18,308 nt of DNA from JBEEJZ01 sp046046915. Its GTDB lineage: Bacteria > Pseudomonadota > Gammaproteobacteria > Burkholderiales > Burkholderiaceae_C. Under the pieces are notes generated by a model. The model did not search any database, was not told where the DNA came from, and saw only the letters and a list, made by a program, of their open reading frames with translations. The stretch lies in assembly GCA_046046915.1 (NCBI GenBank), contig JBJOIT010000055.1, forward strand, positions 1-18,308, given 5' to 3'. Each line of letters opens with the position of its first letter. The first letter of the stretch is position 1. Shown here one piece after another: positions 15,265 to 18,308 of the stretch. The translations under genes were made by a program, and so were the position numbers.

Positions 15265-16668
15265 TCACACCCCCAGGTAGGCGCGCGCTGCCGCCAAAGG
15301 TCGGCGTATGAGCCAGTAGCCCAGGGCCACATCCGGCCCCAGCAACTTGGCGGTGCCCTTCAGCCCCACCCGGTGCTGGGTGGGCTGCGTCAAGGTGGCG
15401 CGCACACGGTAGGCGTAGCTGCCGTCGGGCCGCTGCACAGCATCGTGCGCCATGTAGCGCAGGGTGGCGTCCACGGGCGATACGGGGTCTGCATTCAAGT
15501 ACAGGTGCACCTGGGCGCCGTCGGGCAAGGCAATAGCGTCGGCCAGGGGCAGCCAGGCCTCGACTTCCACATCGGTGGGCGCAGCAATACGCAAAATGCG
15601 CTCCCCCACCGACACGGGCCGACCTATCCACTCGTTGGGGTCGTCGATCAGCACCACACCGTCTTGCGGGGCCAGCACCTGCGATCGCTTGCGCTGCTCG
15701 CGCAGGTAGTTGAGCTCGGCACGCTTTTCTTCAATCTTGCCCACCAGTACCGCCATTTGGGGACGCACACGCGGGTCAGACAAAGCCTGCTGCGAGGTTT
15801 GCCGGTACTCCACCTCGGCGGTGGCCAGGGTTTGGCGGGCCACGTCGGTGCGGCTCTGGATCAAGGCCTCGTCAAAACCAAACAGGGGGTCGCCCTTGCG
15901 CACATCCTGATTGGGCTTGACATGAAACACGTCTACCACGCCCTCGAGTGGCGCACGCACCACCATGGGGTGCGCGGGCACCAACTCGCCCGGGGCCAAC
16001 ACGCTCAGGGGCACGGGCAAGGCCAGCACGCCGGCCACGGCAGCGAGCCACAGCCACCAGGGTCCTTTCCACCAGGCACGACCAGGTTGGCCCGCCAATG
16101 CGCGCTTCAGGCCGGTGCCCAGGGCACGCCAAGCGCCCCGACGAGCGCGCTGCTGCATCCAATACACATGGCCAGCGGCGTCCAGCCACTCTTGCAACAG
16201 GGTGCTGTCTTTGTCCGTCCAGGCCTCGTCGCGCACCAGAACCAGGGCCACGGTCTCGTGGTTGGCCTTGGCGCCCGCCTGGCCGGCGGGCAGGGGCACA
16301 TACAGGGCTTCGGCCGGCCACCAGTCGGCCCACTCGCGGGCCACCTCTGCGGGCACAGCACCCGCGTGCAATTGTTTGATGCCTGCTGGCCCTGGTGCGG
16401 CACCTGCCGTGGCCGAGCGCATCAGCCGCTTGAGCCACTGCACGTAAGGTGCGTTGGCCTCGGCCTGCAGCAACCCAGACAAGGCCAGCACCCCGCGCGT
16501 GCTGGACCACAGCACGGCCTGACGGTAAGGCGTCAGTTCGTGTGTGTCATTCACCAGCAGAAAAGCCAGCTCGCGGTCGGTACCGCTGTGGCGGGCCCGA
16601 CGCTCCAGGTCCAGCAGGCGCGCCAGGTCATGCGCCTCAACCTGAAGCGTGCGGGCCTCTTCGTTCAT
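15265..16668 (-). CDS. HlyD-family membrane-fusion protein with cytoplasmic GAF-like N-terminus
   Basis: A 467-residue inner-membrane-anchored adaptor. About 200 residues precede the single transmembrane helix (about 203-223), which is unusual for HlyD proteins. This part looks GAF-like (DRELAFLLVNDTHELTPYRQAVLW near 31-54; ETVALVLVRDEAW near 138-150; ending in a long helix). After the helix come the first lipoyl/barrel half (VVRAPLEGVVDVFHVKPNQDV, 236-256), a coiled-coil hairpin (about 270-330), the second lipoyl half (SQVLAPQDGVVLIDD, 329-343) and a beta-barrel. HlyD proteins bridge inner-membrane transporters to TolC-like outer-membrane channels. The start is ATG 16668-16666, whose A is the last base of the upstream TGA (TGATG). 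A TTG one codon earlier is less likely. The gene lies directly upstream of the M50-HlyD fusion, so the two may form a mixed adaptor complex. Confidence 0.87.
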   Translation of the reverse strand: MNEEARTLQVEAHDLARLLDLERRARHSGTDRELAFLLVNDTHELTPYRQAVLWSSTRGVLALSGLLQAEANAPYVQWLKRLMRSATAGAAPGPAGIKQLHAGAVPAEVAREWADWWPAEALYVPLPAGQAGAKANHETVALVLVRDEAWTDKDSTLLQEWLDAAGHVYWMQQRARRGAWRALGTGLKRALAGQPGRAWWKGPWWLWLAAVAGVLALPVPLSVLAPGELVPAHPMVVRAPLEGVVDVFHVKPNQDVRKGDPLFGFDEALIQSRTDVARQTLATAEVEYRQTSQQALSDPRVRPQMAVLVGKIEEKRAELNYLREQRKRSQVLAPQDGVVLIDDPNEWIGRPVSVGERILRIAAPTDVEVEAWLPLADAIALPDGAQVHLYLNADPVSPVDATLRYMAHDAVQRPDGSYAYRVRATLTQPTQHRVGLKGTAKLLGPDVALGYWLIRRPLAAARAYLGV

Positions 16669-18308
16669 CAAGCCTTGGCCTTGACCACGATGCGCTCAGC
16701 TGGGGCCAAGCGATGGGGGGCCATGCGCTCGGCACGTTCTGCACGCAGCTCTTGGCTGGGCATCCACTGGTTGGCCTTGTGGCCTGCCAGCTTGAGCTTT
16801 TCAGAGAAGCTCTCGCGGCCCACTTTTTGCACCTTGGGCGCCACATTGAGCTTGAACTTGGCCTCGGCTTCACGGCCTTCGTTGTCGCGGGCAATGACCT
16901 TGATCTCCAGCTCGCCAGTAAAGCCAGCAGGTGGGGTCAGGCGGAACACACCGGCCTGGCCATCAAAGGCCACCCACGCCGGCAGGTTGGTGCCGTCTGC
17001 CATCTTGGCTTCGAGCGTCAAGGCGGCCTCGGCACGAGTGTGCGCAAAAGCGTCTGATGGCAGCGCGAACGAGGTCACGTTACCCACGCTCTCCACAAAC
17101 TGGTCGTCTATGCCCTTGAACAAGGTCAGCGCAGGCGCACTGCCCTCAATCACCGCCGCACGGAAGCCCGAGGAACTGGTCAGCACCTCTTTCACTGGCA
17201 CCGGCTCAGGCACATAGAACTTGGCCGGTGGCGGCGGCACAAACTCACCATCAGGAATGATGGGCTTCGGTGGCGCCTCAGGCTCGGAGATGACCGGTGG
17301 GATGGGGGCGGGTTTGGGGCGGTCGTCGTCTTTGATGGCATTTGTGTCTTCAGTGCCATCGTCCTTGAAGATCGTGCCTTCACCACGGTCGTTGATGACC
17401 GCAGTGCCACTGTCAGCTGTATTTGTGATACTGGTTGCGGTCAAAGTGAAATCATGTTCACCTTCATCGTAGTTGTCATTAACAATCGATGTACGGACCA
17501 AAAGCTTGCCAGTGTCATCCAGCTCAACAAATGAACCCGGGACATACTCTAACCACTCACCACCCACAAATACTTGGATACTAGGTCCGTAATCGTCCTC
17601 AGTTGCAGTTCCATTCGCAAGGCTGAGTTTGGCAAGTTGATAATCCTCACCAGTCACCTCAAAAACAACAAAGGGTGACCCTTCGTTTACGACCACATCG
17701 TTAACAGACAGCGGCCCATCCACGTCAACAACTTGATCGCTGTTGTCGGCGGTGTTGTCGTCGTAGTCGTCACCGTCGACCAGCGCCGTGTTGGCCAGCG
17801 TGGTGGCGGTGGACTTCACATCAGCGCGGATGGCCAGGGCTTTGCTGCCCTCGGCAGCCAAGCTCGTGGCGTTGTCCCAAGTGACCAAACCAGCGGTGGT
17901 CAAGGTCACGCCGTCGACGGCTGCGCCATCAAGGGTGACTTGGAACTCGGTGCCACCGTCGATGCTGAACCAAACCGTCGCAAGATCCACAGAGGCTGTG
18001 TTGAGCGTATCGGTCACGGTAAAGCCGCTGGAGGCCAAGCCGGTGCCACCGTGGGCAACGGTCTGCTCCGTGTTGGTCACGGTCAGGGTGTACGTCACGG
18101 CATCGTTGGCGGTGTCGTAGGCAGCCGTCTTGGTCATGTCCAAGTCAACAACAGCCGGCGTGAAGGTGTCTTGATCGTTGCCGGTGTTGTCGTCGTAGTC
18201 GTCACCGTCGACCAGCGCCGTGTTGGCCAGCGTGGTGGCGGTGGACTTCACATCAGCGCGGATGGCCAGGGCTTTGCTGCCCTCGGCAGCCAAGCTCGTG
18301 GCGTTGTC
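16668..18308 (-). CDS. Large repeat-containing surface or secreted protein, C-terminal part (5' end beyond window)
   Basis: 546 residues are visible; the reading frame is open at the right edge, so the N-terminus and an unknown number of repeats are missing. From the right come two copies (one partial) of a 144-residue DUF11-like module (AVTYTLTVTNTE, FTVTDTLNT, GSKALAIRADV). Next is a Calx-beta-like module (about 17364-17711, VVNEGSPFVVFEV, NDNYDEGEHDFTL). A proline-rich linker follows (about 17190-17330). An Ig/cadherin-like module comes next (about 16836-17141, LPAWVAFDGQAGVFRLTP, IKVIARDNEGREA). The protein ends in a basic tail of about 55 residues (ELRAERAERMAPHRLAP). This build is typical of large adhesins. 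No RTX nonapeptides (GGxGxDxLx) and no LPXTG or beta-barrel anchor are visible. It is followed without a gap by two HlyD-type genes, which suggests dedicated export or anchoring. Function and substrate are otherwise unknown. Confidence 0.8.
   Translation of the reverse strand, partial: DNATSLAAEGSKALAIRADVKSTATTLANTALVDGDDYDDNTGNDQDTFTPAVVDLDMTKTAAYDTANDAVTYTLTVTNTEQTVAHGGTGLASSGFTVTDTLNTASVDLATVWFSIDGGTEFQVTLDGAAVDGVTLTTAGLVTWDNATSLAAEGSKALAIRADVKSTATTLANTALVDGDDYDDNTADNSDQVVDVDGPLSVNDVVVNEGSPFVVFEVTGEDYQLAKLSLANGTATEDDYGPSIQVFVGGEWLEYVPGSFVELDDTGKLLVRTSIVNDNYDEGEHDFTLTATSITNTADSGTAVINDRGEGTIFKDDGTEDTNAIKDDDRPKPAPIPPVISEPEAPPKPIIPDGEFVPPPPAKFYVPEPVPVKEVLTSSSGFRAAVIEGSAPALTLFKGIDDQFVESVGNVTSFALPSDAFAHTRAEAALTLEAKMADGTNLPAWVAFDGQAGVFRLTPPAGFTGELEIKVIARDNEGREAEAKFKLNVAPKVQKVGRESFSEKLKLAGHKANQWMPSQELRAERAERMAPHRLAPAERIVVKAKA
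17751..18308 (-). repeat. 432-bp in-frame tandem repeat (one full unit plus 126 bp of the next)
   Basis: The block beginning at 17751 reappears at 18183, an exact offset of 432 bp or 144 codons. Read by eye, all 126 bases comparable (17751-17876 versus 18183-18308) are identical. Homology stops at the downstream side of 17750/18182, where the two copies diverge after the shared DDYDDNT-coding sequence. The unit encodes one DUF11-like module. More copies probably lie beyond the right edge. Identity at the DNA level, including silent positions, indicates recent duplication or gene conversion. Confidence 0.93.

Noticed and set aside
15263..15631. N-terminal extension of the M50-HlyD protein by 123 residues
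   Set aside because: The extension is Arg/Ala/Gly-rich, lies wholly within the upstream HlyD gene in another frame, and the ATG at 15262 has better context.
15256..17217. 653-codon plus-strand open frame opposite the HlyD and repeat-protein genes
   Set aside because: It is antisense to three well-supported genes, has a His/Gln/Gly-rich composition typical of reverse-frame reading of GC-rich DNA, and shows no domain.
17751..18308. CRISPR-like or insertion-sequence repeat
   Set aside because: The repeat unit is 432 bp, in frame, coding, with no spacers, terminal inverted repeats or transposase.
16668..18308. Classical RTX adhesin with type I secretion signal
   Set aside because: No GGxGxDxLx repeats are visible and the C-terminus is basic; RTX repeats upstream of the window cannot be excluded.

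Overview
The window looks like chromosomal DNA of a betaproteobacterium, most likely Burkholderiales and probably a Comamonadaceae-type organism. This rests on the high G+C, the protein sequences, and the conserved order ndk-rlmN-pilW-rodZ-ispG-hisS-yfgM-bamB, which is shared with gammaproteobacteria. Genus cannot be fixed from the sequence alone. Coding density is very high. The longest stretch without a gene is 126 bp (9124-9249), so no gap exceeds 300 bp. No rRNA, tRNA, CRISPR array, insertion sequence or phage gene was seen.

Region 1 (1-7017, all minus strand) is a housekeeping cluster read from right to left: ndk, rlmN, pilW/pilF, rodZ, ispG, hisS, yfgM, bamB (cut by the left edge). Five of the seven junctions are tight: four genes start on or within 8 nt of the previous stop codon (rlmN/pilW 1 nt, pilW/rodZ 8 nt, rodZ/ispG 1 nt, yfgM/bamB 4 nt), and the other gaps are 11-20 bp. 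This points to one polycistronic, translationally coupled message. It combines rRNA/tRNA modification, nucleotide balance, isoprenoid synthesis, tRNA charging, cell shape, pilus assembly and outer-membrane assembly. der would be expected just off the left edge.

Region 2 (7088-11091) holds rluB, scpB and rluD on the minus strand (rRNA pseudouridylation and chromosome condensation). bamD is divergent on the plus strand and is the only plus-strand gene. rluD and bamD are separated by only 33 bp, so their promoters must overlap coding sequence.

Region 3 (11139-18308, minus strand) is the accessory part. In transcription order it holds the 3' end of a large repeat-containing surface or secreted protein; a membrane-fusion (HlyD-type) protein with a cytoplasmic GAF-like N-terminus; a site-2-protease-like M50 metalloprotease fused to a HlyD-type adaptor; and a YoaA-family iron-sulfur DNA helicase. 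Consecutive genes overlap by 1-3 nt or are 2 nt apart, so they are probably cotranscribed. The arrangement suggests a dedicated export, anchoring or processing system for the repeat protein. No ABC ATPase or TolC-type outer-membrane channel is visible; they may lie beyond the right edge or elsewhere. This is the part of the window most worth a second look. The right edge falls inside a 432-bp tandem repeat that is identical, base for base, over the 126 bp that can be compared.
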